Shown piece after piece: positions 1-14,380 of a DNA stretch of 64,000 bases (within the stretch, counting starts at the first letter, position 1; each line of letters begins with the position of its first letter). This DNA is from Pseudoxanthomonas suwonensis. Lineage in GTDB: Bacteria > Pseudomonadota > Gammaproteobacteria > Xanthomonadales > Xanthomonadaceae. Where the stretch lies: positions 1 through 64,000 of the forward strand of contig NZ_PDWP01000012.1 of assembly GCF_010093235.1 (NCBI RefSeq), given 5' to 3'. A model generated the notes under the pieces. It was not told where the DNA came from. It worked only from the letters and a program-made list of their open reading frames with translations, and did not search any database. The position numbers and the translations under genes were made by a program.

Positions 1-320
1 CGGATCGCGGGATCCGCGTAGACCTCGACATGGTCGACCGGCAGGTCGTGCTGGCGGGCGAACTCGCCGGCCAGTTCCGGCACCAGTCCGAACTGGTAAC
101 GGCCGCCGCGCGGCAGGATCGCGCGGACCGCCTCCTGCGCGGCGGGGCAGGGTCCCAGCGGGCACTCGTTGAAGTTCAGCAGCACCGGCGCCGCTGCGTC
201 CCCGGCGGCGCCTGCGGCGGGCGAGGGCGCGGCGAACACGGACGGCAGCGCCCCGGTCGCCAGGCCCGCGGCCGCCAGGCCGCTGCCGCGGAGGAAGGTT
301 CTGCGGGAGACCGGGCTCAT
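1..320 (-). CDS. Tat-exported HisC-like PLP aminotransferase (N-terminal part, cut by window start)
   Basis: Only the first 106 codons are present; the gene continues beyond base 1. The ATG at 318-320 opens with a twin-arginine signal (SRRTFLRG at residues 5-12), an Ala-rich hydrophobic stretch and an AAP-type cleavage region, so export through the Tat system is expected. The mature part begins LNFNECPLGP, the N-terminal signature of fold-type I aminotransferases related to histidinol-phosphate aminotransferase (usually LNxNENPxGP). The PLP lysine lies outside the window, so activity cannot be judged. Periplasmic HisC-like aminotransferases with a Tat signal occur in Xanthomonadaceae; their substrate is unknown to me. 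The gene is divergent from ligA across a 124-bp gap. Confidence 0.8.
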   Translation of the reverse strand, partial: MSPVSRRTFLRGSGLAAAGLATGALPSVFAAPSPAAGAAGDAAAPVLLNFNECPLGPCPAAQEAVRAILPRGGRYQFGLVPELAGEFARQHDLPVDHVEVYADPAI

Positions 321-414
321 GGGCGGCAAGCGGTGGTGGCGTCGCCTGCACGCTAGCGCCGGCGCGGTCGCCCAGGCAAGCGCCGTCTGTCTGCCTTTAC
401 CGTGCGGCGGGTAA

Positions 415-3770
<3,356 letters not shown>

Positions 3771-3846
3771 ACGGACCGTCATGCCGTTCACCGCGCATTG
3801 CGCCAGGCTGTCCAGAATCCCCCGGCAATGCCCTGAGGGGAATCGG

Positions 3847-4548
3847 ATGCAGATGCTGGGGAGTCGTGCTGGCGGCACCTGGATATTGTTCATGCTGGCG
3901 GCATCGGCCTGGCCGGCGGCCGCCGCCGCGCGTGCGGCGGATCTGCCGGAGCAGGTGCGTTGCGAATCGCAGGACGCGCGCCGCGTGCATTGCCCGATCG
4001 ACACCTCGCGGGGCGTGGTCCTGTCCCGGCAGCTTTCGCAGAACGCGTGCATCCGCGAGGCGGACTGGGGCGTGGATTCCCGTGGCGTGTGGGTGGCCCG
4101 TGGCTGCCGTGCCGAGTTCCGCGCCGTCCCGGCGGACCTGTCGGGCGCCCGCCACGTCGTGCGCTGCGAGTCGCGCCGGGCGCGGGTGGAGAGCTGCCCG
4201 GTGATCCTGCGCGGGGCCCCGGTGAGGCTGCTGCGCGAGCTGGCCCTGGCGCCATGCCGCCGTGGCGAGAGCTGGGAGGTGGGGCGCAACGAGATCCGGG
4301 TCTCGCGCGGCTGCAAGGGCGAGTTCGAGATCGGCGACCCGGAGACCGGTTTCCCACCCGGGCCGCGCCTGCTGGAATGCGCCTCGCGCGACCATCGGCG
4401 CCGCAGCTGCGGCACCACGGTCGAACGCGAGGTCGTGCTGGTGCGCCAGCTCTCGTCGGCCGCGTGCGTGGAGGGCGTCAGCTGGGGCTGGGACGCCGAG
4501 CGCGTCTGGGTGGACGAAGGCTGCCGCGCCGAGTTCGCGGTGGAGTAG
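3847..4548 (+). CDS. Exported protein with three tandem DUF3011 repeats
   Basis: Predicted secreted or periplasmic protein of 233 residues. A signal peptide (hydrophobic residues about 11-30, Ala-rich cleavage region) is followed by three copies of a roughly 60-residue cysteine-rich unit. The units begin at about residues 37 (VRCESQDARRVHC), 103 (VRCESRRARVESC) and 176 (LECASRDHRRRSC), and each ends in W..D..G(V/I)WV..GC(R/K)(A/G)EF. Each unit carries four cysteines, so disulfide pairing within each unit is likely. The pattern matches DUF3011; its function is unknown. The start is the ATG at 3847 behind GAGGGG; an in-frame upstream extension to 3745 overlaps epmA and is unlikely. Transcription may continue from epmA. 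Confidence 0.85.
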   Translation: MQMLGSRAGGTWILFMLAASAWPAAAAARAADLPEQVRCESQDARRVHCPIDTSRGVVLSRQLSQNACIREADWGVDSRGVWVARGCRAEFRAVPADLSGARHVVRCESRRARVESCPVILRGAPVRLLRELALAPCRRGESWEVGRNEIRVSRGCKGEFEIGDPETGFPPGPRLLECASRDHRRRSCGTTVEREVVLVRQLSSAACVEGVSWGWDAERVWVDEGCRAEFAVE

Positions 4549-4559
4549 CCGCGCGCCGC

Positions 4560-4571
4560 TAGAATGGCGCG
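4560..4571 (+). promoter_or_regulatory. mtnA -10 element, possibly leaderless transcript
   Basis: TAGAAT at 4560-4565 lies exactly six bases before the ATG of mtnA, which would put the transcription start on or next to the initiation codon. No good -35 or Shine-Dalgarno is seen. The same arrangement precedes nfuA. Inferred from sequence only. Confidence 0.5.
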
Positions 4572-5630
4572 ATGGATACCGCCTTCGACTTCGACCGTTA
4601 CGACCATATCCGCCCGATCCTGTGGACCGGCGAGGCGCTGGAGCTGCTGGACCAGCGCAAGCTGCCGTTCGTGGTGGAACACGTCACCTGCCGCGACAGC
4701 GACGAGGTCGCCCAGGCGATCCGCGACCTGGCGGTGCGTGGCGCCCCGGCAATCGGCATCGCCGCGGCCTGGGGCGTGGTGCTGGCCGCGCGTACGGTCG
4801 AGGCCGACGACGGCGCGCAGGCACTGCAGAAGCTCGAGCCCGCGCTGCAGCGGCTCAATGCCGCGCGCCCGACCGCGGTCAACCTGGGCTGGGCGCTGGC
4901 GCGCATGCGCCGCGCACTGGCCGCCGCCGGCGCCGACTGGCGCGATGTCGCCGACCGCGAGGCCCAGGCCATCGCCGACGAGGACCTGGCGGCCAACCGC
5001 CATATGGGCGCGCTGGGCGCGGCCCTGATCGCGCCGGGCAGCGGCGTGCTGACCCATTGCAACACCGGTTCGCGGGCCACCGCCGGATTCGGCACCGCCC
5101 TGGGCGTGATCCGCGCCGGCATGGCCGAAGGCCGGATCGCGAAGGTCTATGCCGGCGAGACACGGCCCTGGCTGCAGGGCGCCCGCCTGACCGTGTGGGA
5201 GCTGCAGCAGGACGGCATCGACGCCACCCTGATCGCCGACTCGGCCGCTGCCCACCTGATGAAGACCGGTGCGGTGCAGTGGGTGGTCGTCGGTGCCGAC
5301 CGCATCTGCGCCAATGGCGACACCGCCAACAAGATCGGCACCTACCAGCTGGCCATCGCCGCCCGCCACCATGGGGTGAAGTTCATGGTGGTGGCGCCGT
5401 CCTCGACCGTGGACCTGGACACCGCCAGCGGCGAGGCGATCGAGATCGAACAGCGCGACCCCGGCGAGCTGCACGGCCTGGGTGGCGTGCGCACCGTGGC
5501 CGAGGGCATCGCCGCCTGGAACCCGGTGTTCGACGTCACTCCCGCGGAGCTGATCGACGCCATCGTGACCGAGCGTGGCGTGGTCGAGCGTCCCGATCCG
5601 GGAAAGTTGCGGGCGCTGTTCGCCGCCTGA
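4572..5630 (+). CDS. mtnA: S-methyl-5-thioribose-1-phosphate isomerase MtnA
   Basis: Isomerises methylthioribose-1-phosphate to methylthioribulose-1-phosphate in the methionine salvage pathway, which recycles methylthioadenosine from polyamine synthesis and similar reactions. The 352-residue protein has the family signatures [13 protein letters not shown] (56-68), LTHCNTG with catalytic Cys163, and [10 protein letters not shown] with catalytic Asp243. The length is normal for the aIF-2B-like isomerases. No other mtn gene is next to it. The ATG at 4572 sits directly downstream of a TAGAAT box with no obvious ribosome binding site. Confidence 0.96.
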   Translation: MDTAFDFDRYDHIRPILWTGEALELLDQRKLPFVVEHVTCRDSDEVAQAIRDLAVRGAPAIGIAAAWGVVLAARTVEADDGAQALQKLEPALQRLNAARPTAVNLGWALARMRRALAAAGADWRDVADREAQAIADEDLAANRHMGALGAALIAPGSGVLTHCNTGSRATAGFGTALGVIRAGMAEGRIAKVYAGETRPWLQGARLTVWELQQDGIDATLIADSAAAHLMKTGAVQWVVVGADRICANGDTANKIGTYQLAIAARHHGVKFMVVAPSSTVDLDTASGEAIEIEQRDPGELHGLGGVRTVAEGIAAWNPVFDVTPAELIDAIVTERGVVERPDPGKLRALFAA

Positions 5631-5792
5631 TCCGTGCCCCCGGTCCGCCGCCCGGACCCGCCAGCGGGTGGGCGACGGCGGGGAAGGGGGCCATGCCGGG
5701 GCCTGTCGCCGCGAAATGCCTGCCGGACGGGTGCCGTCCGTCGCGCAAGTGCTTGTTTATGCGTGGAAACCGGCCCTTCGGGAGGGTCTGGT

Positions 5793-5802
5793 GTGCTACA
5801 AT
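5793..5802 (+). promoter_or_regulatory. Extended -10 promoter of gyrA
   Basis: TGCTACAAT (TG at 5794-5795, TACAAT at 5797-5802) is a good extended -10 element about 80 bp before the gyrA ATG, with no clear -35. The 253-bp mtnA-gyrA gap otherwise holds only GC-rich short dyads, such as GGTCCG-CCGCC-CGGACC at 5642-5658, and no gene. Confidence 0.5.
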
Positions 5803-5883
5803 CGACCACTTGCCCGAAGCGGTCCGTTGCGCCCGGCGTGGTTGCCGCCGCTTCCGCCGACCGAACCAGTCTGAAGAGTCCAG

Positions 5884-8490
<2,607 letters not shown>

Positions 8491-8510
8491 CCTCCTCCCG
8501 GCGGCACATG

Positions 8511-8541
8511 CGACAAGGGCGGCCCTGGGCCGCCCTTGTCG
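8511..8541 (+). terminator. Strong stem-loop after gyrA
   Basis: A perfect 14-bp stem (CGACAAGGGCGGCC ... GGCCGCCCTTGTCG) with a 3-base loop lies 20 bp past the gyrA stop and before the convergent gene at 8568. There is no T-run, so it is a terminator or 3'-end stabiliser by position and stability rather than a canonical intrinsic terminator. Confidence 0.5.
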
Positions 8542-8567
8542 TATCCGGTCATGGTGGATCGGTCGCG

Positions 8568-9560
8568 TTACTGCGTGCGGCACTGCCGCCAGCGGACCTG
8601 CTCGTCGCGGCCGGGGCGGGGATTGAGCTGGACCCGCACGGTGCGCAGCGCCGGGTAGCGCTCCAGTTCCGCGCAGATCAGCGGCCAGATCGCGTCGATG
8701 CTGCCGGTGCGCTCCACCACCAGGGTGTTGTGGGTCATCCAGTGGGTGCGGCCGATGCCCGGCTGCAGCGACACCGCACGCACGACCTCGCTGCGGTAGA
8801 ACTGCAGGGTTTCATCGTCCGGGAACGCTTCGATGTCCGCATCCTCGGGCAGCGGGCCGGAAACGGCCGGAAGCGCCGGCTCGCGGGTGGCTTCGGTGGG
8901 GGGCTGGGCCGGAACGGCGGCAGCCGCTTCCCTGCGCGCGGCCAGCGTCCCGGCCAGCGATTGTCCCAGGGCAGGCCCCCAGAGCGCGGTCGCGACGCCC
9001 AGCAGCAGCGCCGCCAGGACCGCGACGACGCTTTCCAGGCGCGCGCGGCGGTCGGCGCCGGCCTCGACCTGGCTGCGCAGTTCGGTCGACAGGTAGGGGC
9101 GGAGCAGCGGCCACAGGCGGCGGCCGTCGATCACCTCCACGCCATGGCGGGCGGCGGAAGCGAGCGCGCGTGCACGGACGCGGCCTTCGGTCAGCAGGAT
9201 GCCGTGTCGCGCGCCGGCGGCTTCCATCTCCTCGGCCAGTTCGCGCACATGGTTGTCGCCGAGGTGGTAGGCGAGGCCGTGCTTGCAGGACAGCAGCCAG
9301 CGCTGGCTGCCGTCGGTCATGACCAGGCGGCTTCCGCGCCCATCGCCGCCGGGATCATCGCCGTCGCGGCCACCGTGGCGCAGGCCGCGCTGCTGCATGG
9401 CCTGGCCCACCAGGGTGGCGAACTCGCGCCAGCGCAGCCCGGCAAGCGCATGCAGGCCGGCCACGGTGGCGTTGCCACGACGGCGCACGAACCAGATATA
9501 GGGCAGGCCCACGGAAACCGTGAGCAGGGCAAGAGCGCCCCCCAACACCCATGCCGACAT
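8568..9560 (-). CDS. Membrane-anchored protein with Mrr-like (PD-(D/E)xK) nuclease domain
   Basis: 330 residues. An N-terminal membrane segment (about 5-26) is followed by a domain resembling the Mrr/restriction-endonuclease fold: LRWREFATLVGQAMQQRGLR, then a strand ending LLSCKHG (the CK of the usual vqCK motif), then ILLTEGRVRARALASAARHGVEVIDGRRLW, which matches the late helix and strand of Mrr-type proteins. A second membrane segment lies near residues 180-200, and a Pro/Ala linker leads to a C-terminal part of about 100 residues that I do not recognise. Proteins like this are usually annotated as restriction endonuclease, but no methylase is nearby and the membrane anchors argue against a classical restriction role. 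It is convergent with gyrA. Confidence 0.7.
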   Translation of the reverse strand: MSAWVLGGALALLTVSVGLPYIWFVRRRGNATVAGLHALAGLRWREFATLVGQAMQQRGLRHGGRDGDDPGGDGRGSRLVMTDGSQRWLLSCKHGLAYHLGDNHVRELAEEMEAAGARHGILLTEGRVRARALASAARHGVEVIDGRRLWPLLRPYLSTELRSQVEAGADRRARLESVVAVLAALLLGVATALWGPALGQSLAGTLAARREAAAAVPAQPPTEATREPALPAVSGPLPEDADIEAFPDDETLQFYRSEVVRAVSLQPGIGRTHWMTHNTLVVERTGSIDAIWPLICAELERYPALRTVRVQLNPRPGRDEQVRWRQCRTQ

Positions 9561-9633
9561 ATTTCCCCGTTACTTCTTCATGGTTTTTGCCGGATGGTAC
9601 ACACGCCCGGCTTGCTGGTGGCTTACGGACACG

Positions 9634-9696
9634 AAAAGGCCCGCCAGTCCGAAGCCGAGAGGGGAGGGGAGCAAACGGCGAGGGGACTGGCGGGCC
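9634..9696 (-). terminator. Candidate terminator downstream of the phasin gene
   Basis: GGCCCGCCAGTCC at 9638-9650 pairs perfectly with GGACTGGCGGGCC at 9684-9696. Read on the minus strand the hairpin (33-base loop) is followed by TTTTC, which fits the end of the phasin transcript. The loop is longer than usual. The rest of the 204-bp gap contains an AT-richer patch (about 9720-9765) that may hold the promoter of the downstream gene. Confidence 0.5.
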
Positions 9697-9764
9697 GGCT
9701 TCGATTCTGCCGAAGCGATTTGTGCTTTGCAACAATGCGGTATTAACACCAACAGAATGCTGCG

Positions 9765-10277
9765 TTAGCCGATATTCGCATCCGGATGCGTATGGATATT
9801 GCCCGCCGTCGGCGCCGGAGGCACCACCGGCTCCGGCTGCGCGGCGGTGCGCAGCCGGAGCTCGCGGGTCAGCGCGTCGATGCGTGCGCCGAGCGCATCG
9901 AAGTCCTCGCGCGTGGGCACGTCCATCTGCCGCAACGCCTGCTGCACGCGATGCTCGAACGAGCGGCCGACGCTGTCCCAGGCCTCGTTGGCCTTGGCCG
10001 TGACCCGGCCCAGGGCGCCGTCCAGGGCCTGGCGCAGGCTTTCCAGGCGCGCCGCGGCGCTGGCGCTGGAGGCGTCCTGGCCTTCGCCGACCGCGCGGCC
10101 TTCCTCGGCCAGCTGCTCGAAGATACGGCTGCCCTCGGCCTGCGCGCGCGCCAGCGCGCCGATCCCGGCCAGCCATACCTGCTGGGCCGAGTCGCCCAGT
10201 TCGCGGGCAAACCGCCCGGCCTGGGCCTGGATGTCGGCGGCGCTGGGGATTTCGCGGTGGCGGTTTTCAGCAGTCAT
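9765..10277 (-). CDS. Phasin-family polyhydroxyalkanoate granule-associated protein
   Basis: A 170-residue protein of the PHA-granule-associated/PhaF-like phasin group, expected to coat storage granules. Visible features are the amphipathic helix region ARELGDSAQQVWLAGIGALARAQAEG (about 21-46), alternating charged helices, and the segment MDVPTREDFDALGARIDALTREL (about 117-139), a typical phasin oligomerisation coiled coil. A Pro-rich tail follows. The start is the ATG at 10275-10277; the longer open frame upstream has no family similarity. It stands 67 bp downstream of a second PHA-system gene in the same direction, so the two probably form an operon. No PHA synthase lies in this window. Confidence 0.82.
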   Translation of the reverse strand: MTAENRHREIPSAADIQAQAGRFARELGDSAQQVWLAGIGALARAQAEGSRIFEQLAEEGRAVGEGQDASSASAAARLESLRQALDGALGRVTAKANEAWDSVGRSFEHRVQQALRQMDVPTREDFDALGARIDALTRELRLRTAAQPEPVVPPAPTAGNIHTHPDANIG

Positions 10278-10344
10278 GGCCGGATCCTCGCGTGTGGGAA
10301 ACACGCGCCAGTGTCCCGGCCGCACCGCAAAGGCGGCGTGATCC

Positions 10345-10620
10345 TCAGTCGAGCTTTTCCGCGAGCACGCGGCGGATCTCGGCCTCGACCAGGCCCTTGA
10401 GCGCCGAGAACAGGAAGCCCAGTTCGGCCTGGACCCGGACCTTGCCGGGGAGCATCTCGATCCGCCCGTCGATCCCCGGGCCGCCCAGGGCCAGGGCATC
10501 GCCCTCCCAGCGGCTGGACAGGCCGTGCCGCTCCTGCAGCTTGGCGGCGATGCCTTCCACCGCCTGGCGGACCTGTTCGGGCGTGCGCGAATGGGCGTGT
10601 TCGATGTCGATGCGGGACAA
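10345..10620 (-). CDS. Polyhydroxyalkanoic acid system family protein (PHA_gran_rgn)
   Basis: A 91-residue small protein matching the putative polyhydroxyalkanoic-acid-system family: it starts SRIDIEHAHSRTPEQVRQAVEGIAA and has a conserved central LGFLFSALKGLVEAEIRRVL. The only plausible start is the TTG at 10618-10620; no ATG or GTG is available upstream before the divergent FHA gene. Its molecular function is not established. It probably forms a two-gene unit with the phasin gene. Confidence 0.75.
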   Translation of the reverse strand: MSRIDIEHAHSRTPEQVRQAVEGIAAKLQERHGLSSRWEGDALALGGPGIDGRIEMLPGKVRVQAELGFLFSALKGLVEAEIRRVLAEKLD

Positions 10621-10705
10621 GTCCTGGGCTCCGGGGTGCAAGGGACGGGGCGCGGCCGCACGTGGAACTGGCGGCTGGCGCGATGGCGCTGATAGTCTGC
10701 CACGC

Positions 10706-11497
10706 ATGCAAGAACACGCACTGCACCTGCACTTCAGCAATCGCCAGCAGCCCGACCACCCGCTCGCCGCGGGGGTGCTGCGCCTGGTCCGCCAGGCCAA
10801 CGGGACGCTGGGCCTGGGCGAGGCGCCCGGGGCGCTGCTGGCCCAGTTCTGCCTGGACCGGCGGGGGTTGTGGCTGCAGGTGGCCAATGGCGCGCGCGGC
10901 ATCCACGTCAACGGTCGCCCGGTGCGGCGCATGGCGCTGCTGCGCGCCGGCGATGCCGTGTACGCCGATGGGGTGGAGCTGCTGGTGCGCGCGGCGCCGC
11001 GCCAGGCGACGGAGTTGCAGCAGGCAGCGGCCGCCAGCGTGCACGAGGCCTGCGCCGTGTTGCGCGGCGTCGGCGGTGCGCACCACGGCCGCAGCTTCAC
11101 CCTGGGCCAGGCCCGGGTGGTCGGTTCGATGCGCGAGGCGGACATCCGCATCGACGAGCCCACGTTCGCGCCACGCCACGCGGTGCTCGAACGCCAGGGG
11201 GGCGCCGTGCTGCTGCGCGACCTGGGCTCGGCCGAGGGCAGCGTGGTCAAGGGCGTCCCGGTACGCGACGCGGTGCTGGCGCACGGCGACCAGGTGGTGG
11301 TCGAAGGCCAGCATCGGTTCGTGGTCGAGTTCCCGGCCGCCGCGCCGCGGGTCGCGGACGAAGAGGCCGCGCGCCGGCCCGTTCCGGCGCAGCCGACGGC
11401 GCCGGCCCGCAGCGGCGTGCGCCTACCGTGGCTGCTGCTGGCCGCGATCCTGCTCGCGGGCGCGCTCAGCGCGCTGCTGTGGTTCGGCGCGCCCTGA
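10706..11497 (+). CDS. FHA-domain protein with C-terminal membrane anchor
   Basis: 263 residues. The N-terminal about 105 residues look like a degenerate FHA-like beta sandwich (HVNGRPVRRMALLRAGDAVYADGVELLVR). A clearer FHA domain follows at about 120-210, with ARVVGSMREADIRIDEPTFAPRHAVLE and the DLGSAEGSVVKGVPV strand-loop region; in FHA domains these loops bind phosphothreonine. A Pro-rich linker leads to a C-terminal transmembrane helix (about 240-260), so the domains face the cytoplasm. No kinase or phosphatase is adjacent. The start is the ATG at 10706, with a GATAGT -10-like box only nine bases upstream. The last 32 bases overlap the end of the convergent msrQ. Confidence 0.83.
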   Translation: MQEHALHLHFSNRQQPDHPLAAGVLRLVRQANGTLGLGEAPGALLAQFCLDRRGLWLQVANGARGIHVNGRPVRRMALLRAGDAVYADGVELLVRAAPRQATELQQAAAASVHEACAVLRGVGGAHHGRSFTLGQARVVGSMREADIRIDEPTFAPRHAVLERQGGAVLLRDLGSAEGSVVKGVPVRDAVLAHGDQVVVEGQHRFVVEFPAAAPRVADEEAARRPVPAQPTAPARSGVRLPWLLLAAILLAGALSALLWFGAP

Positions 11498-12074
11498 GTT
11501 TCAGTACCACGCGCCAGCCGAGCAGCACGGCGAGGATGCCGGCATACAGTGCCGGTTCGCGGATGTCGGATTTCACCAGCCACCAGAAATGCAGCACCGC
11601 CAGCACGCCGATGGCGTAGACGGCGCGGTGCAGCTGGCCCCAGCGCCGGCCCAGACGGCGCATCCAGCCCTGGGTCGAGGTCACCGCCAGCGGCACCAGC
11701 AGCAGCCAGGCCAGGAATCCGACGGTGATGAAGGGGCGCTTGGCGATGTCCTCGAACAGCTGCATCCAGTAGCCACCCAGGTCCAGGGCCAGGTACGCCG
11801 CCAGGTGCAGCGAGGCGTAGGAGAACGCGTACAGCCCCAGCATGCGCCGGAACCGCAGCAGCACCGCCTGGCCGGTGAGCCGGCGCAGCGGGGTGATGGC
11901 CAGGGTGAGCAGCAGCAGGCGCAGGGCCCACAGGCCCGTGAAGTGTTCGATCTCGGCCACCGGGTCCGCTCCGAGCGCGTCGCTGCCCGTGCGCCAGACC
12001 TCGGCGACCTGCCAGGCCAGCCATGCCGCCGGTGCCAGGGCCAGGGCATGCACCGTGGCCTTCGCCGCCAGCAT
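11466..12074 (-). CDS. msrQ: Heme-binding membrane subunit MsrQ of the MsrPQ methionine sulfoxide reductase
   Basis: A ferric-reductase-like membrane protein that passes electrons from the quinone pool to periplasmic MsrP. About six transmembrane helices are visible (for example ALALAPAAWLAWQVAEV, LRLLLLTLAITPLR, YAFSYASLHLAAYLALDL, GFLAWLLLVPLAVTST, AVYAIGVLAVLHFWWLV), with heme-ligand histidines in ASLHLAAY, LHRAVYAIG and LHFWW. The ATG at 12072-12074 gives 202 residues. A GTG just inside the 3' end of msrP would add about 22 residues and couple translation. It lies directly downstream of msrP. The 3' end overlaps the FHA gene by 32 bp. Confidence 0.93.
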   Translation of the reverse strand: MLAAKATVHALALAPAAWLAWQVAEVWRTGSDALGADPVAEIEHFTGLWALRLLLLTLAITPLRRLTGQAVLLRFRRMLGLYAFSYASLHLAAYLALDLGGYWMQLFEDIAKRPFITVGFLAWLLLVPLAVTSTQGWMRRLGRRWGQLHRAVYAIGVLAVLHFWWLVKSDIREPALYAGILAVLLGWRVVLKLRARRTTAAR

Positions 12075-12124
12075 CCCGGGCGTGGCCCCCGTGCGCCTGC
12101 GCCCCGGCGTGGCCGGCGGCCGGC

Positions 12125-13093
12125 TCAGAACCACTTGCGCAGGTCCATGCCGGCGTACAGCGCGGCGACCTGGTCGGCGTAGCCGTTGAACGGCTGGGTG
12201 GGAATGCGGCCGGCGAACAGCCTGCTCTTCGTCCCGGCGATGCGGCGCTCGGTCTTCTGGCTCCAGCGGGGATGGTCCACGGCCGGATTGACGTTGGAAA
12301 AGAAGCCGTACTCCGAAGGCTGCAGCTCGTTCCACGCCGTCTTCGGCATGCGTTCGGTGAAGCGGATGGCGACGATCGACTTGATCGACTTGAAACCGTA
12401 TTTCCACGGCACCACCAGGCGCAGCGGCGCGCCGTTCTGCTGCGGCAGCGGTTTGCCATACAGGCCCGTCGCCAGCAGGGTCAGCGGATGCATGGCCTCG
12501 TCGATGCGCAGGCCCTCGCGGTACGGCCAGTCGATCGAGCGGTAGCGGATGCCGGGCATCTGCTGTGGATCGGCCAGGGTGGTAAAGGCCACGTACTTTG
12601 CTTTCGAGGTCGGCTCGAAGCGCTTCAGCACCTCGCCCAGCGGCACGCCGGTCCACGGGATCACCATGGACCAGCCTTCCACGCAGCGCAGGCGGTAGAT
12701 CCGCTCCTCGGGGGCAATGCCGCGCAGCAGGTCCTCCAGCCCGATCGTGCCCGGCTTCGCGCACTCGCCATCGACCGCCACCGACCAGGGCGCGGTGCGC
12801 AGGGTCTTCGCCGCACGCGACGGATCGTCCTTGTTGGTGCCGAATTCGTAGAAGTTGTTGTAGCTGGTGATGTCCTCGTAGCGGGTCGGCTCCTCGCTGG
12901 TACTGAACCCGGCGCGGGCCTGGGCGCGGGTGGTGCGGGTCGACGGAGGAGGCGGCGGTTCGGCCTCGGCGCATCCGGACAGGCCCAGCAGCGGGCTGGC
13001 GGCGAGCATTCCCAGGAGCCGGCGGCGGTCGCGGTAGACCGCTTCGTCGGTGATCTCGCTGGCGGGAATCCGGGGCAGGTTGCGCAGGCGCAT
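12125..13093 (-). CDS. msrP: Protein-methionine-sulfoxide reductase catalytic subunit MsrP
   Basis: Periplasmic molybdopterin enzyme repairing oxidised methionine in envelope proteins. The 322-residue protein carries a twin-arginine-type signal ([10 protein letters not shown] at 21-30, then a hydrophobic segment), and a cysteine (Cys137) in [10 protein letters not shown], the molybdenum ligand of the sulfite-oxidase fold. It also has the MsrP signatures [11 protein letters not shown] and [16 protein letters not shown]. The SGCAEAE after the hydrophobic stretch resembles a lipobox, but a Tat-exported soluble protein is the usual form. It pairs with msrQ just downstream. Confidence 0.95.
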   Translation of the reverse strand: MRLRNLPRIPASEITDEAVYRDRRRLLGMLAASPLLGLSGCAEAEPPPPPSTRTTRAQARAGFSTSEEPTRYEDITSYNNFYEFGTNKDDPSRAAKTLRTAPWSVAVDGECAKPGTIGLEDLLRGIAPEERIYRLRCVEGWSMVIPWTGVPLGEVLKRFEPTSKAKYVAFTTLADPQQMPGIRYRSIDWPYREGLRIDEAMHPLTLLATGLYGKPLPQQNGAPLRLVVPWKYGFKSIKSIVAIRFTERMPKTAWNELQPSEYGFFSNVNPAVDHPRWSQKTERRIAGTKSRLFAGRIPTQPFNGYADQVAALYAGMDLRKWF

Positions 13094-13233
13094 GGGGGCG
13101 ATTCCAGACAGGTGCGGGGATTACGACCACGGTCGCGGCGGGACGGTTCCCCGGCGCTTCCGGGGGCGGGCTTGGTTGCGCCCGCAACTGGTGCACTGCG
13201 GCATACTACGGGCCCCTTCGTTATGGGTGCTTC

Positions 13234-14325
13234 ATGACGCGCGCGTACAACTTCAGTGCCGGCCCTGCGACGTTGCCGGAAGCGGTCCTGCGCCAGGCGC
13301 AGGCGGAGATGCTGGACTGGAACGGGACGGGCGCGTCGATCGTCGAGCTCAGCCACCGCGGCGCCGAGTTCATGGCGGTGGCGGCCCAGGCCGAGGCCGA
13401 CCTGCGCACCCTGATGTCCATCCCGGACGACTACGCCGTGCTGTTCCTGGCCGGTGGCGCGACCACCCAGCAGGCGCTGATCGCGCTGAACTTCGCCGCG
13501 CCGGGGCAGGCCGCCGATTACGTGGTCACCGGCCACTGGAGCAAGACCGCGATCAGGCAGGTCAGGCCCTACGTCAACGTGCACGTGGCCGCCAGCAGCG
13601 AGGACCCGGACGGCGGCTTCCGCAGCATCCCGCCGCGCGAGCAGTGGCAGCTCAGCGGTGACGCGGCCTACGTGCACATCACCGCCAACGAGACCATCCA
13701 TGGCGTCGAGTACCGCGACACTCCGGACGTGGGCGGGGTGCCGCTGTTCGCCGACTTCAGCTCCTCGATCGCTTCCGAGCCGATCGATGTTTCGAAGTAC
13801 GGCCTGATCTACGCCGGCGCGCAGAAGAACCTGGGCCCGGTCGGCATCTCGGTGCTGGTCGTGCGCCGCGACCTGCTGGAGCGCGCCGGCCAGCCGCGCG
13901 CCGACATCTTCAACTACGCCTCCCACGCGGCGCGCGACTCGATGCTCAACACGCCGCCGACCTGGAACTGGTACCTGCTTGGCCTGACCGTGCGCTGGAT
14001 GCTGGAGCAGGGCGGCGTGGAGGAATTCGCCCGCCGCAACGCGGCCAAGTCGGCGCTGGTCTACGGGGCCATCGACGGCTCCGGCGGCTTCTACCGCAAC
14101 GAGGTGGCGCCGGAGGTGCGTTCGCGCATGAACATCCCGTTCTTCCTGCCGGACGAAACGCTGACCGCGCGCTTCGTCAGCGAATCGAAGGCGGCCGGCC
14201 TGCTGGCGCTGAAGGGCCACAAGGCCGTCGGCGGCCTGCGCGCCTCGCTGTACAACGCCATGCCGCTGGAGGGTGCCCAGGCACTGGTCGATTTCATGGC
14301 CGACTTCCAGCGCCGCAACGGCTGA
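13234..14325 (+). CDS. serC: Phosphoserine aminotransferase
   Basis: Converts 3-phosphohydroxypyruvate and glutamate to phosphoserine in serine synthesis, and 3-hydroxy-4-phosphohydroxythreonine formation in pyridoxine synthesis. The 363-residue protein shows the family start [15 protein letters not shown], the phosphate-binding GGATTQQ (74-80) and the PLP lysine, Lys198, in [12 protein letters not shown]. The C-terminus [15 protein letters not shown] binds substrate. It starts a block serC-pheA-aroA, an arrangement widespread in gammaproteobacteria, with a 55-bp gap to pheA. Confidence 0.97.
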   Translation: MTRAYNFSAGPATLPEAVLRQAQAEMLDWNGTGASIVELSHRGAEFMAVAAQAEADLRTLMSIPDDYAVLFLAGGATTQQALIALNFAAPGQAADYVVTGHWSKTAIRQVRPYVNVHVAASSEDPDGGFRSIPPREQWQLSGDAAYVHITANETIHGVEYRDTPDVGGVPLFADFSSSIASEPIDVSKYGLIYAGAQKNLGPVGISVLVVRRDLLERAGQPRADIFNYASHAARDSMLNTPPTWNWYLLGLTVRWMLEQGGVEEFARRNAAKSALVYGAIDGSGGFYRNEVAPEVRSRMNIPFFLPDETLTARFVSESKAAGLLALKGHKAVGGLRASLYNAMPLEGAQALVDFMADFQRRNG

Positions 14326-14380
14326 TCCCCACGAACGCACGCGACGGCCCCGGCCGCCGCCCGCGACAACGGAACTTTCG

